This document shows positions 46,871-55,963 of a stretch of 64,000 nucleotides of DNA, piece by piece (the first letter of the stretch is position 1; the number at the start of each line of letters is the position of its first letter). This stretch comes from Alteromonas sp. KUL106 (GTDB lineage Bacteria > Pseudomonadota > Gammaproteobacteria > Enterobacterales > Alteromonadaceae). A program made the translations under genes and the position numbers. The notes beneath the pieces are model-generated. The model was given only the letters and a program-made list of their open reading frames with translations. It was not told the origin of the DNA and searched no databases. The stretch lies in NCBI RefSeq assembly GCF_009811415.1, contig NZ_BLIG01000051.1:35158-99157 (forward strand), read 5' to 3'.

Positions 46871-49000
46871 ATGTCGTCACTTTCTCAATTCGTACGCCTG
46901 TCGAACGAAAAAGTCACCTTAATATTCGACTGTCAGGGTCGTATGCCAAAAGTCATTTACTATGGTGCGCCATTAAGTGACAGCACAACGCCTGAAATGC
47001 TCAGCGTTTTAAACACACGCCAAGAAGCTAAGTGTGCGCCTGTTATTGAGCCTCCTATTTCACTCGTGCCGACCCACGGTGAAGGTTGGACAGGTCAGCC
47101 TGGGCTTGAAGTATCAGGCGATGCAGATCAATGGTCGGCGGGCTTCAGTTTGATTGACATTAATCAAGAAGGGTTATGCGCCTCTTTTATCGCTGAAGAC
47201 ACTCATCGCGGCATGCGCCTTATTACTACTGTTGAACTCGATGCAGAGACTAGCGTTGTTAAATACGTTTCTCGCATTGAAAACAGCGGAAGCAGTGCGC
47301 TAAACCTCAGTTATTTAAATGCTGCGAGTCTTCCACTGCCGACGACAGTAACCAAAATCAAGACATTTGAAGGCCGCTGGTCAGCAGAGTTTCAAACTAA
47401 AGATCACGATTTATTCTTTGGTAGCTATGTGCGTGAAAACCGCCGTGGCAAAACCTCTCACGACACCTTCCCTGGCCTGATTGCATTCCCTCAAGGGACG
47501 GGAGAACTGCAAGGCGAATGCTATGGTTATCACCTGGGCGCTTCTGCAAACCATAAGCTTCGCGCAGAACTAATGGCTGACGGTAGAAGCTATGTTCAAT
47601 TTGGTGAATTACTATTCCCAGGGGAAGTGGTTCTTAGTGCAGGAGAAAGCTACACATCACCTGTGCTTTATACTGGCTATGGCTGTGAAGGTTTCTCTTC
47701 CCTGTCGCAACAGTTCCACAATTTCATTCGCAGCAATGTGCTAAATCACAGCGCTGAATCTAAGCCTCGCCCTGTACACTACAACACGTGGGAAGGGATT
47801 TATTTCAACCATAATGAAGAAGAACTTAAAGCCTTAGCTGATAAAGTAGCGCCATTGGGTATTGAGCGTTTCGTGTTAGACGATGGTTGGTTCAAAGGAC
47901 GCAGAAACGATAAAGCGGGTCTTGGTGACTGGTTTGTGGATGAAGCGATTTATCCTGAAGGATTAGATGGGCTAATTGACCATGTTACTGGTCTTGGCAT
48001 GGAATTCGGCATTTGGTTTGAGCCAGAAATGGTTAACCCAGACAGCGACTTATACCGCGCACACCCTGAATGGGCACTGCATACTGAAAACAACCCTCAC
48101 GTTCCGTTCAGAAACCAATATGTGTTGGACTTAACCAACCCTGAAGTGGTTGAGTACCTGTATAAAGTCATTACCGATGTCCTAAAAGCGTATCCCAAAA
48201 TTAGCTACATTAAATGGGACATGAACCGCGACGTAAACCATCCAGGCAATCTTCAGGGTAAACCGGCAATGCATGGTCAAATGGCCGCGCTTTACAGCTT
48301 AATTGACCGTGTCAAAGCCGCAAAGCCAGGCATTGAGATTGAAAGCTGCTGTTCAGGCGGCGGCCGTGTAGATTTGGGCATATTGCCACACACTGACCGC
48401 TTCTGGACGTCGGACTCTAACGACGCACTAGACCGATTGTATATTCAACGCGGCTGCTCTTATTTTTTCCCGTCTGAAGTAATGGGTGCCCATGTTGGCC
48501 CACGTGACTGTCATATTACGGGCAGACACTTACCTATTGAGATTCGTGCGGCTGTGGCCTTGTTTGGTCATATGGGTATCGAGATGGACCCGCGTGAACT
48601 GACAGATCACGAGCAAAAAGTATTGGCCAATGCCATTTCGCTCTATAAGAAATATCGTCATATAACACACGGCGGCGATCTGTTTCGTATGGACGATGAC
48701 GGCATGAATGTGAAATTTGGTTATGTATCAAAAGACAAACAAGAAGGCATTTTTGCTTATAACAGTGTGATAGAAACCGTACGCACCACGCCTAACCGTT
48801 TTTACTTCGCAGGGCTTGATGCTGACAAGCAATACACCATTGAGCGAGTATGGCCTGAAAAGCTAAAAGAATACACGCCATCTATTTTGCAGCAAACTGA
48901 AGGGCACGTATTCTCGGGTGAAGTCCTAATGAAATATGGTATGCAGCTGCCGGTACTCTTCCCACAAACTGCATTAATTTATACCGTAAAAGCGGTGTAG
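46871..49000 (+). CDS. Alpha-galactosidase, GH36 family
   Basis: 709 residues, no signal peptide, so cytoplasmic. The nucleophile is Asp450 in YIKWDMNRD and the acid/base Asp515 in FWTSDSNDALDR, after SCCSGGGRVDLGILPHTDR. An N-terminal beta-supersandwich domain (to about 295) precedes the TIM barrel (YNTWEGIYFN, DDGWFKGR). It would release galactose from melibiose, raffinose or galactosyl-glycerols. It closes the plus-strand transport block and is followed by a terminator. Confidence 0.95.
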   Translation: MSSLSQFVRLSNEKVTLIFDCQGRMPKVIYYGAPLSDSTTPEMLSVLNTRQEAKCAPVIEPPISLVPTHGEGWTGQPGLEVSGDADQWSAGFSLIDINQEGLCASFIAEDTHRGMRLITTVELDAETSVVKYVSRIENSGSSALNLSYLNAASLPLPTTVTKIKTFEGRWSAEFQTKDHDLFFGSYVRENRRGKTSHDTFPGLIAFPQGTGELQGECYGYHLGASANHKLRAELMADGRSYVQFGELLFPGEVVLSAGESYTSPVLYTGYGCEGFSSLSQQFHNFIRSNVLNHSAESKPRPVHYNTWEGIYFNHNEEELKALADKVAPLGIERFVLDDGWFKGRRNDKAGLGDWFVDEAIYPEGLDGLIDHVTGLGMEFGIWFEPEMVNPDSDLYRAHPEWALHTENNPHVPFRNQYVLDLTNPEVVEYLYKVITDVLKAYPKISYIKWDMNRDVNHPGNLQGKPAMHGQMAALYSLIDRVKAAKPGIEIESCCSGGGRVDLGILPHTDRFWTSDSNDALDRLYIQRGCSYFFPSEVMGAHVGPRDCHITGRHLPIEIRAAVALFGHMGIEMDPRELTDHEQKVLANAISLYKKYRHITHGGDLFRMDDDGMNVKFGYVSKDKQEGIFAYNSVIETVRTTPNRFYFAGLDADKQYTIERVWPEKLKEYTPSILQQTEGHVFSGEVLMKYGMQLPVLFPQTALIYTVKAV

Positions 49001-49049
49001 CTTGTTAAAGCACGACGCGCGATACAAAACATAGACTACAAAAGACGAG

Positions 49050-49086
49050 GCGAGTGGCGAGGCGTTAAGCCGCCGCTCGCTTTTTT
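49050..49086 (+). terminator. Terminator of the alpha-galactosidase gene, overlapping the end of the TPR gene
   Basis: GCGAGTGGCG and CGCCGCTCGC pair around a short loop, followed by seven T. The right half lies within the last codons of the convergent TPR gene. Confidence 0.75.
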
Positions 49087-50162
49087 AATGCCTTTTTAAT
49101 TTTCTTGAGTGTTTTAGAAAAACGCTCGTCCTTATCCTCTTTGATAGCTTCAACCACCTCTTGTGCTTCACTGAGGTTGTTGGCGTTAAGAAGGAGTTCG
49201 GCTAGGCGCAGCTGGGCCCATTTGGCAGTCGGCAGGCCGTCGGTATCAATTGTCGCGGTTTCATAATCTTTCAAATAGCTTTTTAGCGTGGTGATGCCCA
49301 GATCCGTGTACTCGCCACTTTCAACAGCAACTTGCCCTAAACGATATTTTCCATACATAAGGCTAGCTTTACGCTTCTGGTAAGTATCCCATTCTTCACC
49401 GTCTGTTTTCGCAACCGGAGCTAAATCCGTCTCTGATAAGGGCAGCAATGTATTGTAAGACGCAGCGTACTGCTCGTTGCCTAAATAGAAACTGCCTAAC
49501 TCAACTCTGGCACGAATTTGAGTATTATTATCTTTAATTAAAGAAGCAAATATTGCCTCGGCTTCAGCTTGTTTATCTTCATTGAGGTAAACGTTAGCGA
49601 GAGCAAATTGGCCTTCCGCAGGATCCAGTTTTGAAATTGTTTGAGCAAGCCTCATTGCCTCATCGGTGTCACCTCCAGCAATCGATGGCGCCATTAGATG
49701 AAACTGCATCAATGCTTGGTAGACAGCCACCTCATCAGGGGCAATTTCTACAGCTTTTTCTAGACTCTCCTTGGCTTTTTTAGCATAACTCAGGGCTGAG
49801 AATATACTACTTGAAGCTTGGGCCCCCATTACGCTAGCGTGAGTGTGATAAGCCTTATAATTGTTACTGTAATACTGAATAAATTGATCCGCAGCCTCTT
49901 CCGCATCATCTAAATCTATGTTCATAAGCGCAGAAATAAGCATGTTGTGCTGTTCTGGCGACTTTTCTTTAATTGATTCGAGGGTTTCTACAACGTACTT
50001 AAAGTCGCCCTGTTTGAAGTAGGTTTGTAACACCTCAATATCACCGACGCTCCCTGGGACACTGCTTTGATCTTTTGCAAGACTTTGGGCCACGATGGTT
50101 GAAGGCAATATTATTAGAGAGCAAAGACACAACACTGACACGGTTAACTTACGCATCTTCAT
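49065..50162 (-). CDS. Secreted TPR-repeat protein
   Basis: 365 residues with an N-terminal signal peptide (cut near VAQ-SL, about 26) and five or more TPR-like helical pairs, for example SLEKAVEIAPDEVAVYQALM and FALANVYLNEDKQAEAEAIF. The tail is very basic (KKIKKALKKRAAA). Such proteins serve as periplasmic scaffolds; no partner is evident. The region AGGDTDEAMRLAQTISKLDP resembles a family of TPR proteins that copy-number and distribution would define. Confidence 0.8.
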   Translation of the reverse strand: MKMRKLTVSVLCLCSLIILPSTIVAQSLAKDQSSVPGSVGDIEVLQTYFKQGDFKYVVETLESIKEKSPEQHNMLISALMNIDLDDAEEAADQFIQYYSNNYKAYHTHASVMGAQASSSIFSALSYAKKAKESLEKAVEIAPDEVAVYQALMQFHLMAPSIAGGDTDEAMRLAQTISKLDPAEGQFALANVYLNEDKQAEAEAIFASLIKDNNTQIRARVELGSFYLGNEQYAASYNTLLPLSETDLAPVAKTDGEEWDTYQKRKASLMYGKYRLGQVAVESGEYTDLGITTLKSYLKDYETATIDTDGLPTAKWAQLRLAELLLNANNLSEAQEVVEAIKEDKDERFSKTLKKIKKALKKRAAA

Positions 50163-50286
50163 ATCCTTATGGTTGGGTTTGAAGGTCTATTCCCAGAAAG
50201 CACCTTCGGCTACAAGGAGAAAAAAATCATGTTTAATACGTTACGTCAAAAAAAGTGGGGGTACAGCGAAAAGATGTAACAAGAAA

Positions 50287-50311
50287 TAAAAAAGGGTGCT
50301 CGCGCACCCTT
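50287..50311 (-). terminator. Intrinsic terminator of the secreted hydrolase gene
   Basis: On the minus strand AAGGGTGCGCGAGCACCC followed by TTTTTT, 10 bp after the stop at 50321. Confidence 0.88.
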
Positions 50312-50320
50312 GATAGAACA

Positions 50321-51607
50321 TTACTTACTTTCTATTTCTAAGCCTAATGCCCAGCGATCATCAAAGCCCTTCCAAGGCTCTGGCTTTTTACCGTCAACCG
50401 GCACTTGCGCACTTGAACCTTCGACATTTAGGAACTCACAGTAGTCGGACATTCCTTTGACATGACAGTTCATAAGCGCCAGTGCAAAGTGCTCGTTTAT
50501 TGCGTTTAACTTTTGCACTTCCCACGCGGGCTCAATGTAGCTACCTAAGTCAAACTCACTACCATAGGCTTCTTTAGGCGCGGGGTGAGGCGCTACATTA
50601 TGACGCGCATTCTTAATAGTCAGTAATTTAGAACCTTTACTGCCGGTATTTTCAAATAACCACTTAATGCCGTCGTAACCAGAAATATCGTCGTTATCCC
50701 CTGCTACATAAAGAACCGGCACCTTGATGTTATTTAGTGATTCAACGTCAAATAGCTGATGTTGACCACCCCATGGTGCAAGTGCGAGTGCCGCTTTCCA
50801 TGAAGGAAGCACATCATCGCTGCTGTCGTTACCACCGGCACAGGTGTTAAGCGCATTCTTTATTAGAGCAGCTACTTTAGGGTCTTGTGTACCGGTAAAG
50901 GTTGCCGCCGCTTGGTCGTTAAATGCGTAGCAACCACCTACGGTACTTACCGCCCCGTAGCCACCCATTGAATAACCAATAATCCCAGCTTTGCTTGCAT
51001 CTACATTGTCTTTAAAAAATTCGTTTTCGCTGATGCTGTTTAACGTCAGTACTTGGTCTCGTGAGCGATTTAATAATGTGCTTGGAAAACCTGAATACGG
51101 GTTTTCTGCAAAATTAACATCTTTGTTCGTGGAGTCTGTATGGTCGATAGCGGCAACGACATAGCCATGAGACGCAAGGTGTTCGCCCAAATAATACATA
51201 AGCGTACGGTAGCCAGTATAACCGTGAGAAATAACAATAACGGGATAGCGGGCTTCAGCTTTAGCAATGGGAGCTTCACGACTTGCGTCTGCCTGAATTT
51301 CAAATACCTGGCCGCTTCGAGTTTCATTAATATAGGTTGCGGTTTCTCCGCTGCTTTCTGCGGGGTACCACACTTCAAGAGTAAGTGTGCGTTCAACATC
51401 ATTGCCGGCAATATTTTTCACTGTGTCTGGAAATGTCGCTTCTATCGTTTTGACGCCTACATGATGCGCACCTTTATCACTTAGCGACGGCATCACGTCA
51501 GCGGGGAAAGGTTTATAAAGCGTTTGTGCTGCAGATACTGATGTGGATAACATCGCTGTCGTAGACGCTAGAGCAACAGCGCCAAAGAAAAGGGATAACG
51601 TTTTCAT
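50321..51607 (-). CDS. Secreted alpha/beta hydrolase (PAF-acetylhydrolase/dienelactone-like)
   Basis: 428 residues from the ATG at 51607, giving a clean signal peptide (cut near SAA-QT). The nucleophile elbow is GIIGYSMGGYGA, preceded by PVIVISHGYTGYRTLMYYLG; the acid is probably in VAGDNDDISGYDG and the His in IKNARHNVAPHP. The form is that of lipid or ester hydrolases of the PAF-AH/PET-hydrolase-like group. No link to galactoside use is shown besides position. Confidence 0.82.
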   Translation of the reverse strand: MKTLSLFFGAVALASTTAMLSTSVSAAQTLYKPFPADVMPSLSDKGAHHVGVKTIEATFPDTVKNIAGNDVERTLTLEVWYPAESSGETATYINETRSGQVFEIQADASREAPIAKAEARYPVIVISHGYTGYRTLMYYLGEHLASHGYVVAAIDHTDSTNKDVNFAENPYSGFPSTLLNRSRDQVLTLNSISENEFFKDNVDASKAGIIGYSMGGYGAVSTVGGCYAFNDQAAATFTGTQDPKVAALIKNALNTCAGGNDSSDDVLPSWKAALALAPWGGQHQLFDVESLNNIKVPVLYVAGDNDDISGYDGIKWLFENTGSKGSKLLTIKNARHNVAPHPAPKEAYGSEFDLGSYIEPAWEVQKLNAINEHFALALMNCHVKGMSDYCEFLNVEGSSAQVPVDGKKPEPWKGFDDRWALGLEIESK

Positions 51608-52047
51608 AATTTTGTTCGTTTTCTCGTTATTTATGGGCGAATTTATAATACCCCCTATTAGAAGCCACACAAGGAAACCACCATTATTATTGGTGATAAA
51701 AAGAAATAAAAAAAATTAATGAAACAGAAATTTACTGCTTTGCAGCGTTTATAAAGGCGTTTGAATTTCATGAGCACAGAAAAGAACGGGTATACCCTGC
51801 GACTATCAGACTTCTTAACCTCAGCATAAATGTCACTGAAAAAAATGGGTTAAACGTAACACCTAATGTTTGTTATTTATTCAGATAAGCCTTCTACATT
51901 TCATCAACAACTGGCTTTAAGCGTGTTAAATCACCATCGACAGTAAAATGAATATCAGTCTCGCATTAGGGGGAAATTACCTCAAAAAAAAGCCGCTGAG
52001 AATGCGGCTTTCAATGATTTATTGAGCAATTTTCGGTTTGTTATTGA
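51608..52047. other. Gene-free stretch between the hydrolase and ssb
   Basis: 440 bp, AT-rich. It holds the ssb terminator at its right and GGGTTAAACGTAACACC (51847-51863), a weak relative of the gal operator. No gene. Confidence 0.55.
51983..52011 (-). terminator. Intrinsic terminator of ssb
   Basis: On the minus strand AAAGCCGCATTCTCAGCGGC followed by eight T, 37 bp after the ssb stop. Confidence 0.9.
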
Positions 52048-52629
52048 TTAGAACGGGATATCGTCGTCAAAATCAAAATCAGGTTCAGCCATAGGTGGGT
52101 TTTTAGGCTGAGAAGGGCTACCACCTTGTGGCGCTTGATTGTATCCACCGCCTTGGTTTGAGTTATATCCCTGCTGACCACCGCCTTGTTGCGGAGCTTG
52201 GTTATAACCGCCTTGTGCAGGTGCCTGGTTGTAACCACCTTGGTTGTTCTGAGGACGCTGATAGCCGCCGTTACCGCCGCCACCTTCACCGCCGCGACCG
52301 CCAAGCATTTGCATTTGATCGACGATGATTTCAGTCGTGTATTTATCTTGGCCTTGCTGATCTTGCCACTTGCGCGTTTGCAATTTACCTTCAACGTAAA
52401 TTTGCGAGCCCTTTTTCAGGTACTCTCCGGCAATTTCAGCTAAGCGACGATACATTGTAAGGCGGTGCCACTCAGTGCGCTCTTGAACCTGACCTTGTTG
52501 GTCTTTCCAGCTTTCGCTAGTTGCTAGGCTTAAGTTCGCAACGGCGTTTCCGTTAGGCATGTATCTAACTTCAGGATCATTGCCAAGGTTTCCAACAAGA
52601 ATAACCTTATTAACGCCTTTCGTTGCCAT
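52048..52629 (-). CDS. ssb: Single-stranded DNA-binding protein
   Basis: 193 residues: the OB fold (1-110, NKVILVGNLGNDPEVRYMPN), a Gly/Gln/Tyr/Asn-rich linker (about 112-178) of near-repeats such as GGYNQAP, and the protein-interaction tip DFDFDDDIPF. It protects single strands in replication and repair. An MFS gene usually adjoins ssb in relatives; here the nearest MFS gene is 10 kb away beyond the gal genes. Confidence 0.97.
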   Translation of the reverse strand: MATKGVNKVILVGNLGNDPEVRYMPNGNAVANLSLATSESWKDQQGQVQERTEWHRLTMYRRLAEIAGEYLKKGSQIYVEGKLQTRKWQDQQGQDKYTTEIIVDQMQMLGGRGGEGGGGNGGYQRPQNNQGGYNQAPAQGGYNQAPQQGGGQQGYNSNQGGGYNQAPQGGSPSQPKNPPMAEPDFDFDDDIPF

Positions 52630-52861
52630 TGATGTCTCCTGTAACGTTTTTAGTGGCTTGCTGCATGAATCGTCTTATTCGGACATCAGCAAGCGCGAAA
52701 TTTCATCGAATATTAGCCGGTTAGTATATCGTATTTTGTGAGGGAAAATTACAGTTTTTCGCCCTACGTTTACGATACTAACTGCAACACATTCTAGAAC
52801 TTAACAAAATTTGTTGTCAGCGTCTTCTGAACTTTCGCGTTGTTTTTAGCAACCCTTAGTC

Positions 52862-52884
52862 AGGGCGTTTAGGTTTAAACGCCC
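52862..52884 (-). terminator. Hairpin downstream of the second SSS symporter
   Basis: GGGCGTTTA-GGTT-TAAACGCCC is a 9-bp inverted repeat 11 bp after the symporter stop; T run absent. Confidence 0.5.
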
Positions 52885-52894
52885 TTTACTGAAG

Positions 52895-54469
52895 CTACCA
52901 CCACGTGATGTAAAACGCTGCGGTAAGTATTACTACAGCCAAAGACGCTACGTTAAATCCACTCGTTGTTTTAAATTGCACTTCGTTTAGGTCAACCGCG
53001 CTTTCACTAATGCCTTTTTTCTCTAGAAGAGAAACAACCACAGCCAGCGCAACGCAAAGTAAGAACACAATGCCTACTCGGTCGATAAACGGCAGTTCTG
53101 GCAAAAATTGTCTAAATAAGAGGCTTAAAACAAATGAACCTAGTGCGGCTAAAAGGCCACCGTTTGCCGTGGTTTTCTTCCAGAACATGCCTAGCACGAA
53201 TAGCGCGCAGATTCCTGGTGTAAAGAAGCCGGTAAACTCCTGGATATACTGGAATGCTTGATCAAAGTTTCCTAACAACGGTTTAGCCACGATCATTGCT
53301 ATAATAAGTGCGACAAGGCTCACGATTCGACCCACTTTTACGTAGTGCTGCTGAGACTCGTTTGGACGCTTATCTTTATAAAGGTCCATGGTAAATATGG
53401 TAGATACGCTATTTGTCATAGACGCTAGCGAAGACACGATCGCCGCGACTAATGCCGCAAAAATGATACCTTTTAGACCAACAGGCATTAGTGTCATGAG
53501 GCTTGGGTATGCTTGGTCTGGCTTCGACAGATCCGGCACGATAAGCACCGCAGCAATTCCTGGTAGTACGACAATTAGCGGCATAAGCAATTTTAGGAAT
53601 GCCGCAAACGCAATGCCTTTTTGTGCTTCTTGTACGCTTTTCGCCGCTAACGTGCGCTGGATAATGTATTGATTAAACCCCCAGTACGACAGGTTCATAA
53701 TCCACATTCCCCCTACTAGCACTGAAATACCGGGCAAATCCATGTAGTGAGGGTTATCTTTCGACAAAATCATGTCGAACTTTTCAGGCAACTTATTGGT
53801 TAAATCAATGAACCCTTGAATTGCACCGTTGCCGTCGCTGATAAGGTTGAGCGCGGTGTATGATAGAAATAGGCCGCCAAGCACAAGCAGCACCACCTGA
53901 ATGATGTCGGTTAACGCCACTGCCTTTAACCCGCCATAGAGTGAATAAGTTAGCGAGAAAAGACCCAGGAACATCATACCGTAGATCATATCGACGCCCG
54001 CTATGGTATTAATAGCAAGCGCACCAAGCCACAGCACCGCTGTGAGATTTACAAATACATAAACCCCTAACCAGAAGATAGCCATCACTTTGCGCACGCG
54101 ATGGTCATAACGCTGCTCTAAAAATTGAGGCATGGTGTATATTTTATGTTTCAAGAAAATAGGCAAAAAGAACTTACCCACAATAAGCAGCGTAATGGCA
54201 GCCATCCACTCATAAGAAGCAATTGCCAAGCCTAATTGATAACCCGAACCAGACATGCCAATTATTTGTTCAGCAGATATATTGGCTGCGATAAGCGAGG
54301 CGCCGATAGCCCACCAGGGTAAGCTCGAACCTGCTAAAAAGTAATCGTTGGTGTCCTTTTGATGTCCCTGCTTTTCACGAGATACCCACCACGCAATTGC
54401 AATGAGCGCGACGACGTATATCACAAACAAAGTGATATCTATTGATGCTAATTTCATAGTTTTTCCCAA
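52895..54469 (-). CDS. Sodium:galactose/glucose symporter (SSS family)
   Basis: 524 residues with about 14 membrane helices. Motifs: NDYFLAGSSLPWWAIGASLI (about 40-60), ISAEQIIGMSGSGYQLGLA, and GLKGIIFAALVAAIVSSLAS. These are typical of SGLT-type transporters such as vSGLT, which carries galactose with sodium. It lies downstream of galK on the same strand, but galK has its own terminator between them, so it probably has its own promoter. Confidence 0.92.
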   Translation of the reverse strand: MGKTMKLASIDITLFVIYVVALIAIAWWVSREKQGHQKDTNDYFLAGSSLPWWAIGASLIAANISAEQIIGMSGSGYQLGLAIASYEWMAAITLLIVGKFFLPIFLKHKIYTMPQFLEQRYDHRVRKVMAIFWLGVYVFVNLTAVLWLGALAINTIAGVDMIYGMMFLGLFSLTYSLYGGLKAVALTDIIQVVLLVLGGLFLSYTALNLISDGNGAIQGFIDLTNKLPEKFDMILSKDNPHYMDLPGISVLVGGMWIMNLSYWGFNQYIIQRTLAAKSVQEAQKGIAFAAFLKLLMPLIVVLPGIAAVLIVPDLSKPDQAYPSLMTLMPVGLKGIIFAALVAAIVSSLASMTNSVSTIFTMDLYKDKRPNESQQHYVKVGRIVSLVALIIAMIVAKPLLGNFDQAFQYIQEFTGFFTPGICALFVLGMFWKKTTANGGLLAALGSFVLSLLFRQFLPELPFIDRVGIVFLLCVALAVVVSLLEKKGISESAVDLNEVQFKTTSGFNVASLAVVILTAAFYITWW

Positions 54470-54608
54470 AGTGTTTATTTTGGGTGCGGCGGTTGTATTT
54501 ATGCAGGGAACACAGGTGAAAAATTGTTTTTATAATTATTATAGTTTTTGCCACACCAGCGTTGCGCCTTTATATAGACGCATTAACAATCCACTAACTA
54601 CACAGTTA

Positions 54609-54623
54609 ATGTTCTAAGAACAT
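54609..54623. promoter_or_regulatory. Perfect 15-bp palindrome upstream of the symporter gene
   Basis: ATGTTCTAAGAACAT, symmetric about the middle A/T, lies about 140 bp before the symporter start. It differs from the gal operator; the binding protein is unknown. Confidence 0.45.
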
Positions 54624-54705
54624 AAATAGTGAACAGCGAGTAATTGCGGACCTATTAGTACCACACTTTGTTTACTTTTTTTAAGAAGAAATGTGTGTTT
54701 TATGT

Positions 54706-54736
54706 AAAAAAAAAGCCGCAACCTGAAGGTGCGGCT
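54706..54736 (-). terminator. Intrinsic terminator of the galT-galK transcript
   Basis: On the minus strand AGCCGCACCTTCAGGTTGCG closes into a stem with GGCT and is followed by eight T. Confidence 0.9.
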
Positions 54737-54823
54737 AAGGGAACAACACGTCTTAAAAGTAAAATTGTTTCATGAAGTAAAAATTCATACTTAAAGAGAG
54801 GTTTAGTCAGCAGGACACTGTCG

Positions 54824-55963
54824 CTACGCGAATGCCCCTTGTGTCGCTGTACACACATAGATATCGGCTTTATAGCCGGTTTCATCAAAGTATTTGTCTT
54901 CAACCACTTGCTTCACAGCATCCACTTTGTCGGTAGGGGCAAGCGCGACTACGCAACCACCAAAGCCACCGCCAGTCATTCGTACTCCACCTGACTTACC
55001 TAGAACATCGTCAATGATCTCAACCAAGTAATCGATAGGGCGTACGGTAATTTCGAAGTCATCACGCATGGAGACATGTGATTGAGCCATCGCAATACTT
55101 ACGGTTTCGATATCACCGCTTTTCAATGCGTTGCTTGCCGTTAACGTACGGGCATTTTCAGTAATAATATGTCGTGCACGACGATAAACGACCTCTGGCA
55201 TATGCGGCTTTGCATTTTCCAGCATTTCCATCGTGGCCTCTCGAAGTGACGAGACGCCTAATAATGAGGCACCTTGCTCACATTGTTCGCGACGCAAGTT
55301 ATATTCGCTATCAACTAAGCCGCGCTTCACATTTGAGTTGATAATAACGATTTGGTGTGAATCAGGTAGAGGTGAATGCTCAATCGCCAGCGACTGACAG
55401 TCGAGAAGCATGGCGCTCCCTTCGTTACCCATCGCAGAAATAAGCTGGTCCATAATGCCGCATGAACAGCCCACAAAGGTATTCTCTGCTTTTTGACCAA
55501 GAAGTGCTGCTTGCACCCCGTCTAACGGCAGTTCGTACAAAGCACTCAACGCTTTTAATATAGCCACTTCGAATGACGCTGAAGAACTCAAACCAGCACC
55601 TTGAGGTACATTTCCAGTTACCAATAGGTTTGCACCACCCACATCTGGCATTGTTTCTTTTAATACTTTTACAACGCCGCGAACGTAGTTCGCCCAACCC
55701 TGTTCTTCGTCGTAGACAATGTCAGATAATGGAAATTGATTTTGCTGGCCTTCGTAATCCAGCGCTGTTACCAAAATCTCGCTATCATCTCGTTTAGTAG
55801 CTGCAACCCAAGTACCGAAATTAATCGCGGCAGGAAATACAAAACCTTCATTGTAGTCCGTGTGTTCTCCAATTAGGTTTACTCGGCCAGGAGCATGGGC
55901 AATAAGTTCCGGCATATGGCCGTATTGCGCTTCAAACTTAGTTGAAAGTACTTGGTTATCCAT
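54824..55963 (-). CDS. galK: Galactokinase
   Basis: A GHMP kinase of 379 residues from the ATG at 55963, which overlaps the galT stop by 8 bp; two earlier in-frame starts (55969, 55975) are possible. The signature is PGRVNLIGEHTDYNEGFVFP, the ATP loop GNVPQGAGLSSSASFEVA, and the C-terminal motif RMTGGGFGGCVVAL. It phosphorylates alpha-D-galactose at C1. Length is normal. Confidence 0.97.
   Translation of the reverse strand: MDNQVLSTKFEAQYGHMPELIAHAPGRVNLIGEHTDYNEGFVFPAAINFGTWVAATKRDDSEILVTALDYEGQQNQFPLSDIVYDEEQGWANYVRGVVKVLKETMPDVGGANLLVTGNVPQGAGLSSSASFEVAILKALSALYELPLDGVQAALLGQKAENTFVGCSCGIMDQLISAMGNEGSAMLLDCQSLAIEHSPLPDSHQIVIINSNVKRGLVDSEYNLRREQCEQGASLLGVSSLREATMEMLENAKPHMPEVVYRRARHIITENARTLTASNALKSGDIETVSIAMAQSHVSMRDDFEITVRPIDYLVEIIDDVLGKSGGVRMTGGGFGGCVVALAPTDKVDAVKQVVEDKYFDETGYKADIYVCTATQGAFA

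Larger units (their letters stand above)
54470..54823. other. Intergenic region between galK and the symporter
   Basis: 354 bp holding the galK terminator (54706-54736) and a perfect palindrome (54609-54623) that may serve the symporter gene. No gene. Confidence 0.6.
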
